A stretch of DNA of 64,000 nucleotides from Gloeocapsa sp. PCC 7428 (GTDB lineage Bacteria > Cyanobacteriota > Cyanobacteriia > Cyanobacteriales > Chroococcidiopsidaceae): the NCBI RefSeq assembly GCF_000317555.1, contig NC_019745.1:4464001-4528000 (forward strand). Direction: 5' to 3'. Below the pieces are notes generated by a model. That model was given only the letters and a program-made list of their open reading frames with translations. It did no database searches and was not told the origin of the DNA. Shown one piece after another: positions 52,195 to 62,365 of this stretch. Both the position numbers and the translations under genes were made by a program. Every line of letters starts with the position of its first letter. The first letter of the stretch is position 1.

Positions 52195-53142
52195 CTAATG
52201 TTCTACAAAATTGTCTGTTGCTGTAATTAAAGCACTGCGAATTCCTGGTTCGCTCATCGAATGTCCTGCATCAGGAACAACAATAAATTCTGCTTCTTGC
52301 CAAGCCTGGTGTAACTCCCATGCTGAAATCATCGGACACACAACATCATAGCGTCCTTGGATAATCACAGCGGAAATGTGACGAATTCGACTGACGTTGA
52401 GCAGCAATTGATCTTCAGAATCAAAAAAACCTTTATTAATAAAATAATGGCATTCAATTCGGGCAAAAGCGTCTGCAAAATTACTTTCCCCAAAAGTTTG
52501 AATCAAATTCGGATCGGGATATAATCTACTTGTACTTGCTTCCCATATTGACCAAGCACGGGCTGCTTTGAGCCGCGTTTGCGCATCAGAACTCGTCAAG
52601 CGCTTGTAGTAAGCAACAAGGAAATTATCGCGTTCAGATTCAGGAATTGGTTTAACGTATTCTTCCCAAGCATCAGGAAAAATGTTACTCGCACCTTCTT
52701 GATAAAACCAGTGCAACTCTTTTTGACGTAACAAAAAAATCCCACGGAGAATAAGTTCTGTACAACGTTCAGGATGCGTTTGGCTGTAAGCTAAAGATAA
52801 AGTACTTCCCCAGCTACCACCAAAAACCGCCCAGCGCTCAATTTTTAAGTGTTTGCGTAATTTTTCAATATCACTGACTAAATCCCACGTTGTATTTTCG
52901 CGGAGTTCTGCATGCGGCGTACTTCTACCGCAACCACGCTGATCGAACATGACAACTCGCCACTTGTCAGGGTGAAAATATTGGCGATAAAATGGCGGAC
53001 ACCCGCCCCCAGGTCCTCCATGAAGTAGAACTACAGGCTTACCCTGGGGATTACCTGACTCTTCGTAGTAAATCGTATGCAAGTCAGAAACCTTTAAGTT
53101 TCCTTCGTTGTAAGGTGCAACGAGTGGGTAAAGTTCTCGCAT
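52195..53142 (-). CDS. pip: Prolyl aminopeptidase
   Basis: 315 residues, alpha/beta-hydrolase fold, cytosolic. Oxyanion motif LLHGGPGGG, VVMFDQRGCGRSTPHAELREN, nucleophile elbow FGGSWGSTLSLAYSQ, catalytic aspartate in IQGRYDVVCP and histidine in DAGHS. These are the full set of proline iminopeptidase (S33) signatures, and the length is normal. It removes N-terminal proline from peptides. The stop of ilvC is about 217 bp upstream, with a repeat cluster between. Confidence 0.93.
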   Translation of the reverse strand: MRELYPLVAPYNEGNLKVSDLHTIYYEESGNPQGKPVVLLHGGPGGGCPPFYRQYFHPDKWRVVMFDQRGCGRSTPHAELRENTTWDLVSDIEKLRKHLKIERWAVFGGSWGSTLSLAYSQTHPERCTELILRGIFLLRQKELHWFYQEGASNIFPDAWEEYVKPIPESERDNFLVAYYKRLTSSDAQTRLKAARAWSIWEASTSRLYPDPNLIQTFGESNFADAFARIECHYFINKGFFDSEDQLLLNVSRIRHISAVIIQGRYDVVCPMISAWELHQAWQEAEFIVVPDAGHSMSEPGIRSALITATDNFVEH

Positions 53143-53190
53143 GATTCACGGGTTATGAAGACATTATCTATCTTAATAAAGAGAAGCCTA

Positions 53191-53261
53191 GCGACTAAGG
53201 TCGCGGCTTCAGGAACATAGACGCGTAGCGGCTTCCCGTAGGGTAGTCCACCTGCGTGGAC
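53191..53261. repeat. Palindromic repeat cluster, copy 3
   Basis: GCGACT-AAGG-TCGC at 53191, a GTAGCGGCTTCCCGTAGGGTAG-type block and GTCCAC-CTGC-GTGGAC (53246-53261). It lies downstream of the ilvC stop codon and upstream of pip. Confidence 0.7.
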
Positions 53262-53359
53262 TAACACAGGTTTTGTTTTTGTAGCTGCGGTTTCAACCGA
53301 ATCAGCTTTCATCAGTGTTGTTAGACGATAAAGGAGTTGTAGTAAAAATAACGATCGCC

Positions 53360-54397
<1,038 letters not shown>

Positions 54398-54459
54398 TTA
54401 ATCTTACTCCAAAACTGACAGCCTAATTCGGATTGGTAACAACTCTATAAATAAAAGAC

Positions 54460-55227
54460 CTATTGTGCAGTATAACCGCCATCAATGACTAATTCTGCGC
54501 CTGTGACAAATTTAGATTCGTCTGAAGCTAGGTAAAGAATACCATAAGCAATATCATCTGGATCGCCCATATGGCCAATCGGATGCAGACTGTCTAACTT
54601 TTGGCGTGCAGCTTCAGGATCGCCTTGTTGCTGAATAAATGACTCTACCATTGGTGTCCAGATAAAACCAGGATGCACCGAATTGACGCGAATATGATTT
54701 TTGGCATAGAGCAACGCATCGTTTTTACTCATTAGCCGTACTGCGCCTTTTGATGCATGATATGGTGGACTATCTGCCGCACCAACTAACCCGTAGATTG
54801 AAGATAAGTTGATAATACTACCGCCACCCGCATCAATCATCGCGGGGATTGCGTGTTTTGTGCAAAAGAATACGCCATTAACGTTAATCGCCATTAAAGA
54901 ATTCCATTCTTGTTCTGTAATTTCGTGTGTCGGTTTATTGACTCCTGAAATTCCAGCATTGTTTACTAAAACATCTATTTTTCCCCACTTCTGGCGCACT
55001 TCTGTAAAAACTTTTTCGACTTCTGCTTCTTGAGAAACATCGAGGTGCCAGTAGGCGGCTTCGCCACTGTTGTTTATGATGTCTTCTACAAGGGTTTTAC
55101 CTTGTTCGTTTAAGATGTCTGTAACTGCAACTTTAGCGCCTTCTTTTGCTAGCAAAAGGCACGTTGCTTTTCCAATACCAGCTGCGCCACCTGTGACGAT
55201 AACAACTTTGTCTTTGACTCGATTCAT
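54460..55227 (-). CDS. SDR oxidoreductase
   Basis: 255 residues from MNRVKDKVVIVTGGAAGIG; the frame extends to 55326 but the leader is not family-like. Cofactor loop TGGAAGIGKATCLLLA followed by VAVTDI (aspartate after the strand, favouring NAD+), LVNNAGISG, catalytic INLSSIYGLVG and YHASKGAVRLM (Y-x3-K). The C-terminal GAELVIDGGYTAQ is complete. It resembles glucose or cyclopentanol dehydrogenase-type SDRs, but substrate is unknown. It lies 104 bp upstream of ilvC on the same strand. Confidence 0.88.
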   Translation of the reverse strand: MNRVKDKVVIVTGGAAGIGKATCLLLAKEGAKVAVTDILNEQGKTLVEDIINNSGEAAYWHLDVSQEAEVEKVFTEVRQKWGKIDVLVNNAGISGVNKPTHEITEQEWNSLMAINVNGVFFCTKHAIPAMIDAGGGSIINLSSIYGLVGAADSPPYHASKGAVRLMSKNDALLYAKNHIRVNSVHPGFIWTPMVESFIQQQGDPEAARQKLDSLHPIGHMGDPDDIAYGILYLASDESKFVTGAELVIDGGYTAQ

Positions 55228-55444
55228 GATAGATGCTCCTGATTTGTGGAGAGATGGAATATAGGGATGTGTAGTAAGCTTGTTTGGGTGATAGATTCTT
55301 TTTTGAAACGAACTACAAAGGCTCATAGACGCCCGCAGGGCTGCTTCTCGTAGAGTAGAACACGAAGGAAAGAGATAAAAAGCGATATTTTAAAACAATT
55401 AAGGAGGTTAGATTGAGTCTTTGTTTTGAATTTGTTGTGGGAAT

Positions 55445-56320
55445 TTAGGGAATTGATGATGTCGTTCGTTGATGTAACGGTATCTCTTTAGGAATGCCTA
55501 GAAATTCTGCTTGTTCAAGTGTGGCTTGGAAGGATTCAAAATATTGTGTGCCGAAGTAGTAGCCTAGAATAATTTGTGAGGGAATGGTGTAGCCGTTGAA
55601 GGTGCGTTCGGCTGAAAATTCGCCACCCATAGGAATGTAAGTCCAATCCTTGTCTTTGGCAAGGTCGCTCCAACGCGGGAAAGAAAGCTTTTCGGGTTTA
55701 CCGTCTGCGTCGATTGTTAGAGTTAGCGTGACAGGTTCGCTATCTACTTTTAAACTCGCTTGAATTGTATTTTCGTCAAGTGCTTGCCAATTTACATCAT
55801 ATTGCGGAAGTAAGGCTGAAGGTAGCCAGATAAATTCTGCGACTAATCGCGCGATGCTTGAGCGAGTGATGTTAGGGTTACTAGCATTAACTATGGGTAA
55901 AAGTTCCCACAGCGAAAATTGCACTTTACCTGTACCATTAGCACAAGAATCGGCTCCTTTAAATTGCAATAAACCGCGTCCTATTGTTGCTTGCCAAACG
56001 AAGCCTTTTACGGAAATAATTTCTTTAGCTCGCATCGGCAGCCAAGGTTGATCTTGCCCTGTTCTCAAGCTACCACTCATTTGTAAACGCACCGCAGTTG
56101 CCAGCGCAGTTCCTGGAGTTATGGCGTGTAAAAAGTAGCGCTGTACAGGTGCAGGTAATGTTGCGATCGCGTCTTGGGTAAAATATTTATCCTCTGGCGG
56201 AGTTTCTAGCGATCGCCACATTTGGTTTAGCTGTTGTTTTTGTTTGGCTTGCAAAATCGCGAGAATAACGAAGGCGATCGCTCCTAAGGCACCGATACTC
56301 AAATAAACTGTGGTTAACAT
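55445..56320 (-). CDS. Membrane-anchored DUF6544/DUF6920-like protein
   Basis: 291 residues. One N-terminal membrane helix (TVYLSIGALGAIAFVILAIL) is followed by a polar domain with LPAPVQRYFLHAITPG, MRAKEIISVKGFVWQATIGR, LVAEFIWLPSALLP and YTIPSQIILGYYFGT. I recognise the family pattern of uncharacterised proteins but not its function, and the DUF number is given with moderate confidence. It probably faces the periplasm with its anchor in the membrane. No catalytic motif is apparent. Confidence 0.65.
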   Translation of the reverse strand: MLTTVYLSIGALGAIAFVILAILQAKQKQQLNQMWRSLETPPEDKYFTQDAIATLPAPVQRYFLHAITPGTALATAVRLQMSGSLRTGQDQPWLPMRAKEIISVKGFVWQATIGRGLLQFKGADSCANGTGKVQFSLWELLPIVNASNPNITRSSIARLVAEFIWLPSALLPQYDVNWQALDENTIQASLKVDSEPVTLTLTIDADGKPEKLSFPRWSDLAKDKDWTYIPMGGEFSAERTFNGYTIPSQIILGYYFGTQYFESFQATLEQAEFLGIPKEIPLHQRTTSSIP

Positions 56321-56517
56321 CTCCCTTGCCTCTTTGATGGTTTGAGTCCTGGAAAGTTCTTGTTACCATCTCTGCGTACTTACTAAGTTAGGAAAACATC
56401 GTGAGGAATTTGTGAGGCGAAGGTACAAACTACTGTGAAAATCTATCTATTGATGAGTTCTCGCATTCTTGAATTTGCGCTACGGTCACAAGTAAAGACT
56501 TTTGCCGCTGTAGCTTT

Positions 56518-58776
56518 ATGGATACTCATCCACAATCCAAACCACCGTTTCATGAAACTAATGAGGATACACCTGAAATAGGTGGTGGGCTACCTGTTAT
56601 TGAGTATTGGGCAAAGCATACGCTATCGCCGGAAGGTTCAAAGCTGTGGAAAACGCTGTTTCATCATAGTGCTTGTTTATCCTGTTCTTGGGGTACAGGT
56701 GGGCAAAAAGGTGGATTTACGAACGAAGTCGGTGAAAAGTTGCAACGTTGCATGAAAAGTGTTGAAGCAATCTCAGCCGAAATTCAGCCTCCAGTACCAA
56801 AACATTTCTTTGAAACTCATTCAATTGTCGAACTGCAACAATTATCTTCGCTAGAAGCCGATCGCTTGGGAAGACTGAGTTTTCCAGTAATTCTCCGCGC
56901 GGGAAGTTCGCACTACGATCGCATTTCTTGGGATGAGATATATGCGATCGCTACCACCGCTTTTCAGAAACCACCCGAACGCGTTGCGTCTTATAGTTCG
57001 GGGCGTGGTTCTAATGAAGCGGCGTTTTTACTACAACTGATGCTGCGAACGCTCGGTTCTAATAATCTCGCAGATTGTTCAGATTTGTGTCATGCACCTT
57101 CCACAACCGCGCTTAAAGCGATGTTTGGCACAAACACCTCAATTGTCAGCTTAGAAAGCTTGAAACAAGCAGATTGTGTAGTATTGGCAGGCGCAAATTC
57201 TGCGTATAATCATCCTCGTTTGATGAATGAGTTGATCAAAATACGCGATCGCGGTGGTAAAGTCATTGTCATTAATCCGGTGATGGAAATCGGGTTAGTG
57301 AAATTTGGTTCGCCTGCATTTCCTGTCAAATCTTTGATTCCTGGTTCGGAAATTGCTTCACTGTATCTTCAGCCGATTCCTGGTAGTGATGTCGCATTGT
57401 TTGTTGGTATCCAAAAAGCGTTAATAGAAAAAGGATACATTGACCGAGCGTTTTTACAAGCACGCGCTGAAGGTTGGGAAGCCGTCATAGAAGACGCGCG
57501 ATCGCTTTCTTGGGAAACTATCACCGCCACTTGTGGAGTTTCTCAACCAGAAATTGAAACAGCCGCAACAATCATTGGCACATCAAAGAATGTTGTCTTT
57601 GGTTGGGCAATGGGAATTACGCAACATACCAACGGCGTTGATAATGTTTATAGCATTGCAAACACGGCATTAATTAGCGGTCAAATTGGCAAAATGGGAG
57701 CCGGAGTGATGCCTGTACGCGGACATTCTAACGTGCAGGGCTTTGGTTCTATGGGCGTGACAGTCAAACTCAAGGAAGAAATTAAGCAGGCGTTAGAACA
57801 GCTTTTAGGGCGATCGCTCAACTTACCACAAGGGTATCATACCCGCGATCTCATCGAAGCCGCTGACGCAGGTAAGGTAGACACACTTATTTGTGTTGGC
57901 GGTAATCTTTACGGTGCAAATCCTGACTCGACACAAGCAAAACGCGCTTTAGGCAACATCGACACCATAATTTATCTTGCTACTAAACCAAACATCGGAC
58001 ACTTCCACGGACTCGCAAAAACAAATACGATTATTATCCCTGTTCTCAATCGTTTTGAAAACCCGCATAAAACAACAGTTGAATCAGGTAACAACTTCGT
58101 GCGACTCAACGACGAAGGTAAAACGCATTTAAAAAATGCCGATCTGATTTCAGAAGTAGAGTTTTTAACCGAACTCGCGCATCGATTACTGGGTGACTAT
58201 CCTGTCGAGTGGCGTAAGATGCAAGATACGCGCTATGTACGGCAACTCATTGCAAAAACCATTCCAGGGTACGAAAAAATTGCAACTATCGATGACACCA
58301 AGGAAGAATTTACTATTTCTGGGCGGATTGTCACTGAACCTCACTTCAAGACGCCTTCAGGAAAGGCAAAAATGTTCGCAACACCATTGCCTAAACTTAC
58401 CCTACCCGCACCCCAAGATTTTGGTGTTGAATCTGATAACTGTCTCGTTCTCGCATTAATGACAGGGCGCAGCTATTCACAACACAACACCGTTGTTTAC
58501 AAAATTGGCGATCGCTATCGCGGAATGCCTCATCGCCACTGCATTCTGATGAACCGCATCGATGCTGAGAAAATAAATTTGGCACAAGGCGATCGCGTCA
58601 CTGTACAAGGTGACGCAGGTAGGTTAGACAACATAGAAGTCATTTACGGTGCAGTGCGAGAGGGCGCGGCGTTGATGTTCTACCCTGAAGTGAATGTTAT
58701 CTTCAAGGCAAAAACCGAGACGCGATCCGGTACACCTGCTTACAAGCGAGTGCCAGTGGTTGTTTATCCTAATTAG
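56518..58776 (+). CDS. FdhF/YdeP-family molybdopterin oxidoreductase
   Basis: 752 residues. It matches the YdeP-like branch of the DMSO-reductase/formate dehydrogenase superfamily. The N-terminal HHSACLSCSWGTGGQKGGFTN holds only two cysteines in place of the usual 4Fe-4S cluster set. Molybdopterin-binding segments: SGRGSNEAAFLLQLMLRTLG, CSDLCHAPSTTALK, VVFGWAMGITQHTNGV, and the C-terminal LMTGRSYSQHNTVVYKIGDRYRG. No twin-arginine signal is present, so it is cytosolic. The YdeP family is linked to acid resistance in E. coli, but the substrate is unknown. Homologues are often paired with FdhD, which is not visible here. Confidence 0.87.
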   Translation: MDTHPQSKPPFHETNEDTPEIGGGLPVIEYWAKHTLSPEGSKLWKTLFHHSACLSCSWGTGGQKGGFTNEVGEKLQRCMKSVEAISAEIQPPVPKHFFETHSIVELQQLSSLEADRLGRLSFPVILRAGSSHYDRISWDEIYAIATTAFQKPPERVASYSSGRGSNEAAFLLQLMLRTLGSNNLADCSDLCHAPSTTALKAMFGTNTSIVSLESLKQADCVVLAGANSAYNHPRLMNELIKIRDRGGKVIVINPVMEIGLVKFGSPAFPVKSLIPGSEIASLYLQPIPGSDVALFVGIQKALIEKGYIDRAFLQARAEGWEAVIEDARSLSWETITATCGVSQPEIETAATIIGTSKNVVFGWAMGITQHTNGVDNVYSIANTALISGQIGKMGAGVMPVRGHSNVQGFGSMGVTVKLKEEIKQALEQLLGRSLNLPQGYHTRDLIEAADAGKVDTLICVGGNLYGANPDSTQAKRALGNIDTIIYLATKPNIGHFHGLAKTNTIIIPVLNRFENPHKTTVESGNNFVRLNDEGKTHLKNADLISEVEFLTELAHRLLGDYPVEWRKMQDTRYVRQLIAKTIPGYEKIATIDDTKEEFTISGRIVTEPHFKTPSGKAKMFATPLPKLTLPAPQDFGVESDNCLVLALMTGRSYSQHNTVVYKIGDRYRGMPHRHCILMNRIDAEKINLAQGDRVTVQGDAGRLDNIEVIYGAVREGAALMFYPEVNVIFKAKTETRSGTPAYKRVPVVVYPN

Positions 58777-58915
58777 GATCAAACTAAGTAATAGTGCTTA
58801 CATACTTCGGCTACCTTGTCAACCCCTACTCATCCGAACGATAGATGTCCGATGCTACAGGAAAAAATACACTATAACCAGTGACATCTATAGCTTTGTG
58901 GTTATCTAACGCAAG

Positions 58916-59008
58916 ATGAATAAACTTTTGAATAATAGACTTTACTTGTGGGTAGGTGTTATTTCCTTTCTCGTGCTGTACTGGGTTGCAGCTAATGTAT
59001 TTTTGTAA
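58916..59008 (+). CDS. 30-residue single-pass membrane peptide
   Basis: A small frame of ATG plus 29 codons. It starts with a basic N-terminus (MNKLLNNRLY) and continues with a 20-residue hydrophobic helix (LWVGVISFLVLYWVAANVF) that ends at the C-terminus, the layout of small thylakoid or plasma-membrane subunits. It does not match PetL/G/M/N, PsbI/M/T/X or PsaM/X that I know. It is supported by a hairpin terminator 12 bases after its stop. Ribosome site is weak (AACGCAAG). The upstream 140 bp hold the end of the molybdoenzyme region with no other gene. A real but unannotated peptide is more likely than not. Confidence 0.5.
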   Translation: MNKLLNNRLYLWVGVISFLVLYWVAANVFL

Positions 59009-59020
59009 GCTACATAAAAC

Positions 59021-59040
59021 AAACCTATCTTCATAGGTTT
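59021..59040 (+). terminator. Hairpin after the 30-residue peptide gene
   Basis: AAACCTAT (59021-59028) and ATAGGTTT (59033-59040) form a perfect 8-bp stem with a CTTC loop, with a terminal TTT. It begins 12 bases after the stop. Confidence 0.55.
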
Positions 59041-59064
59041 CTCTGCAATAATATCTTTTGTAAA

Positions 59065-59080
59065 GTCCACGCAGGTGGAC
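59065..59080. repeat. Palindromic repeat, copy 4
   Basis: GTCCAC-GCAG-GTGGAC followed by TTTGTTTATTAAGTAGTGACTTCAGTCGCC. The hairpin ends 8 bases before the GH13 stop, so the conserved tail runs into the 3' end of that gene. Confidence 0.75.
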
Positions 59081-59088
59081 TTTGTTTA

Positions 59089-60957
59089 TTAAGTAGTGAC
59101 TTCAGTCGCCAAGCTAGTCCAAATTCGCCCGTAGTTACCAGGAATAGTAATCCAAGTTTCCGCAAGCGGAACATCATGCAAGTTTTCCCCATGCAATTCC
59201 TCACGATAGTTTCCAGCAATGGGAAACCAAAACGGTACAGTTTGTGCAGTATCGCCAAAATTCAACGCTACTAAACTAAAAGCGTTTTGTTGGTAGCGGG
59301 AAAACAGCAAGACATTTTTGGAATGATAGCGCTCGTAATGATTGTAAAAGAAATGCTCCCCAGTACGAAAGTGCGATCGCTCGCGGCGAAGTTTGACTAA
59401 TTTGCGCACCAGAGAAACGACACTTTTACCAATAGAATCGTAGAAGTAATCCCAACGTACAGGGCGAAACAGCATCACACGCCCAAAGCCTTGATCGGGA
59501 ATATAATAGTTTTCGCCAAATTCTTGCCCTTGCCATAACATCGGAATACCGCTAGCTGTTAACATTCCAATGAGGTAAGGTTGAACTTTGTACCAGAGAG
59601 TGCGATCGCCTTCTCTGAGTAACTCATTATCGCGGTTAATAACGCCAAAGTTGCACACAAACCGAGAATGATCGTGATTCTCGATATATTGCAATGCAGT
59701 TTTTTGTACTGTGTCGTTGTTTGTTGTTAACGTTTGAGGATAATTCATCAAACCAAAGCGAAACCCTAAATTTGTTAACTCATCACGATTTCCTGAAGCA
59801 ACGCCTTTCACTGCGCCTAGCGTCTCATTTTGCCAAGTACAGTTACTATAAGTTGTTGCTAAAATTTCTTGCGGTGCTTCTAATTGTTCTGCACACTGAA
59901 TTAAATTAATTTTGCCATTCTCAAAAAATCTTTCCCAGTATCCGCCAGCGCTGTGTTTATCTTTGATGGTTTGATAAGTGTTAAAAGTTAAATTTGCATA
60001 ACCTACACCTGTTGCACCATCCCAGTAGTTGGGTACGCAATCGTAGCGAAAACCATCAACGTGATATGTTTCCAGCCAGTGATAATTAACTGTATAGAAA
60101 AAGTCTTGGGTAAACTGACGATTAAAATCAGTACTTTCGCCGAAATAGTCTTTAGCAAAAGTTCCCATAAATGGATTTTCACGATAACCTAGCTGGCGAT
60201 AAACGTAACTGTAAGGAAAACTGTCACTAGTATGACCATAAACTGCGTCTAAAATTACCGCAATCTTTCTTTGATGTGCAGCATCGATGAATCGTTGTAA
60301 ATCTTTGCGATTACCAAATCTTTCATCAACTCCAAAGTAACCAATCGGTAAAAATCCCCAATCAACTGTCAGACCGACGTTAGAAACTGGCATGACTTCG
60401 ATACAATTAATACCTAAATTGGCTAGATAATCAAGCTGTGCGATCGCACCATCAATGTCACCGCCAAACTCGGTAATCATGAGTTCATACAGAATCAAAT
60501 CATGCAAGGCTGGAGTTTTCCACTCATTTTCTTCTATACTCCATTCGTAAGGTCGATATCCTAGTGTAAATGCAGAAAGTTTACCAACGCCAAATTCTCT
60601 GGCGAAAGGATCGATAATCCAATCAATTTCTGTGCGATCGCGATGTCTTAAGCAGTAGCGATAAACATATTTACCTTCGGTTCCCCACGCTGATTTCGGA
60701 TGTTTTCTTTGTGTAAACGCCTCGCTTTTAATATCGACTTTAACCGACCAGTAATCACCGTATTCTGCATCAACTGAATGTGTTAATTCAAACTCATGCG
60801 GAAGAATATCTTGAAGAAACTGATCTTTCTCGTGAATAATTTTTAACCACAGTTGATATTCATCACTTGCAGATACCCAAGGAAGAAACAACCCAAATTC
60901 GACAACGCCATCAGCAATTTCTCTAGCGCCTAGCTTATCTAAAGGTAAAAGTTTCAT
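59089..60957 (-). CDS. GH13 alpha-amylase-family glycosyl hydrolase
   Basis: 622 residues, cytosolic. An N-terminal CBM48-like domain (to about 130) precedes the (beta/alpha)8 barrel. Conserved regions: DAVYGHTSDSF (region I, H), DGFRYDCVPN (region II, nucleophile Asp), LIQCAEQLEAP (region III, acid/base Glu), and YIENHDHSRF (region IV, HD). The layout resembles branching enzymes, debranching enzymes and maltooligosyltrehalose trehalohydrolases (TreZ), but I cannot decide among them. Probably acts on glycogen or maltodextrin. The GTCCAC-type repeat lies at its 3' end. Confidence 0.85.
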   Translation of the reverse strand: MKLLPLDKLGAREIADGVVEFGLFLPWVSASDEYQLWLKIIHEKDQFLQDILPHEFELTHSVDAEYGDYWSVKVDIKSEAFTQRKHPKSAWGTEGKYVYRYCLRHRDRTEIDWIIDPFAREFGVGKLSAFTLGYRPYEWSIEENEWKTPALHDLILYELMITEFGGDIDGAIAQLDYLANLGINCIEVMPVSNVGLTVDWGFLPIGYFGVDERFGNRKDLQRFIDAAHQRKIAVILDAVYGHTSDSFPYSYVYRQLGYRENPFMGTFAKDYFGESTDFNRQFTQDFFYTVNYHWLETYHVDGFRYDCVPNYWDGATGVGYANLTFNTYQTIKDKHSAGGYWERFFENGKINLIQCAEQLEAPQEILATTYSNCTWQNETLGAVKGVASGNRDELTNLGFRFGLMNYPQTLTTNNDTVQKTALQYIENHDHSRFVCNFGVINRDNELLREGDRTLWYKVQPYLIGMLTASGIPMLWQGQEFGENYYIPDQGFGRVMLFRPVRWDYFYDSIGKSVVSLVRKLVKLRRERSHFRTGEHFFYNHYERYHSKNVLLFSRYQQNAFSLVALNFGDTAQTVPFWFPIAGNYREELHGENLHDVPLAETWITIPGNYGRIWTSLATEVTT

Positions 60958-61183
60958 AATGCATCTGATTTAGATAGAGACAAACCTATCTACCAAATCT
61001 CTATGCAGTTTTTCGGAAGATTCTTCAAAAATAAGCAACTTAATTCAAGACTTTAAATCGTATTTTTCTACATAACTTTAATATTTGTAAGTAAGTTTAA
61101 CCGAGAAATAGCTTGTCAATTGAAACTGTAATGACGAAAGCAAAGCCTATGTTTACAAGTTTTCATAAGCCTTACCTGAGTTA

Positions 61184-61228
61184 GTCCACGAAGGTGGACT
61201 AAGTTTATTAAGCTGCGACTTTAGTCGC
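61184..61228. repeat. Palindromic repeat pair, copy 5
   Basis: GTCCAC-GAAG-GTGGAC (61184-61199), an AAGTTTATTAAGCT spacer and GCGACT-TT-AGTCGC (61215-61228). It lies 24 bases downstream of the arsS stop. Confidence 0.8.
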
Positions 61229-61251
61229 CAAGCTCAAAACATAAATTCCTT

Positions 61252-62250
61252 CTATTCTTCAATTAAAGCGCCACCACAACTCGAACCCGATCCGGCGGTA
61301 CAAGCATAACAATAAGGTGCTGTTTGAATTTCATCAATTAAATCTAAACTTCCCGCTTCAAGGAGTTTAGCAACGTTTAGCACTTCACCGTTACGAGTTT
61401 TCGCAGGTAAATTCATCATTTGATTGAAGTCACAATCGTAAATATTTCCTAGATAGTCCACAGATAATTCACTACGACACATCAAATGCTCTACAGTACC
61501 TGAATTAAAATTACTTTCTAAAAACTTTAAATAAGGGCTGTAAAGTTTTTGCCGTTGCAGATAACCAGCAGTCCTACCTACAGGTAAATTTGCGATCGTA
61601 AAGAGGTGGTTAAACACAATTCCAAAATGTTCTTGCAAGAACATTTTATAAGTTTGTTCTAGTTTACCTTGGTCTGGAGGTAAGGAAAACTTTTCTTCAC
61701 TCGTAGGTAATTGTGGATTAAAGACTAAGTCTAAAATTAGATTTGGTGCTTTGCCATATCCGAGTTGATTCAGCCACTGTAAAGCTCGAATTGATGCATC
61801 GAAAACGCCAGAACCGCGCATCTTATCGACATTATCAGATAGATAACAAGGCAGTGATGCGACAACATGAAGTTGATTTTGAGCAAAAAACTCTGGTAGA
61901 TATGTAAATCTTGGCTCAAAATAAATGACTAAATTAGAACGAACAATAACTTCTTTTCCTGTACTTCTTGCGGCTTGCACTAATGGTTTAAATCCATAGT
62001 TCATTTCTGGTGCGCCACCAGTCAGATCGACAATTTCAATCTCAGGAAAATTTTGAATAACTTGAATGAGTTGTTCGCAAACTTCGGGAGACAGTTCTTC
62101 AGTACGTTTGGGTCCTGCTTCGACATGGCAATGCATACAAGCTAAGTTACAACGCTTACCCAAATTAATTTGTAGTACTTTGATTTTGCTTTTAGTTAAA
62201 GTTGAGCAAAGCTTTGATTTGAAGGGTGTTACTGATAGAGTTTGTGTCAT
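61252..62250 (-). CDS. arsS: Arsenosugar biosynthesis radical SAM protein ArsS
   Basis: 332 residues. Radical-SAM cluster motif CNLACMHC (C-x3-C-x2-C) within INLGKRCNLACMHCHVEAGP, then DLTGGAPEMNYGF. The C-terminal DUF3641-type domain contains CRSELSVDYLGNIYDCDFNQM and YCYACTAGSGSSCGG, extra cysteines that likely ligate auxiliary clusters. ArsS attaches the 5'-deoxyadenosyl group to dimethylarsenite to start arsenosugar synthesis. It lies directly after arsM on the same strand (115 bp). The pair is the standard cyanobacterial arsenosugar unit; no arsR or arsC is adjacent. Confidence 0.92.
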   Translation of the reverse strand: MTQTLSVTPFKSKLCSTLTKSKIKVLQINLGKRCNLACMHCHVEAGPKRTEELSPEVCEQLIQVIQNFPEIEIVDLTGGAPEMNYGFKPLVQAARSTGKEVIVRSNLVIYFEPRFTYLPEFFAQNQLHVVASLPCYLSDNVDKMRGSGVFDASIRALQWLNQLGYGKAPNLILDLVFNPQLPTSEEKFSLPPDQGKLEQTYKMFLQEHFGIVFNHLFTIANLPVGRTAGYLQRQKLYSPYLKFLESNFNSGTVEHLMCRSELSVDYLGNIYDCDFNQMMNLPAKTRNGEVLNVAKLLEAGSLDLIDEIQTAPYCYACTAGSGSSCGGALIEE

Positions 62251-62279
62251 GATTGTGTGAAAATATTATGGATAGCTTT

Positions 62280-62324
62280 GCGACTGAAGTCGCAGCTTTA
62301 TAGACTAAGCCCACCTCCGTGGGC
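62280..62324. repeat. Palindromic repeat pair, copy 6
   Basis: GCGACT-GA-AGTCGC (62280-62293) and GCCCAC-CTCC-GTGGGC (62309-62324). Relative to other copies the second stem has a matched T-to-C and A-to-G change, so pairing is kept. It lies between arsM and arsS. Confidence 0.8.
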
Positions 62325-62365
62325 TAATTAAATTTTCTATAAAACTATGAAAATAGGTGTTGCAA

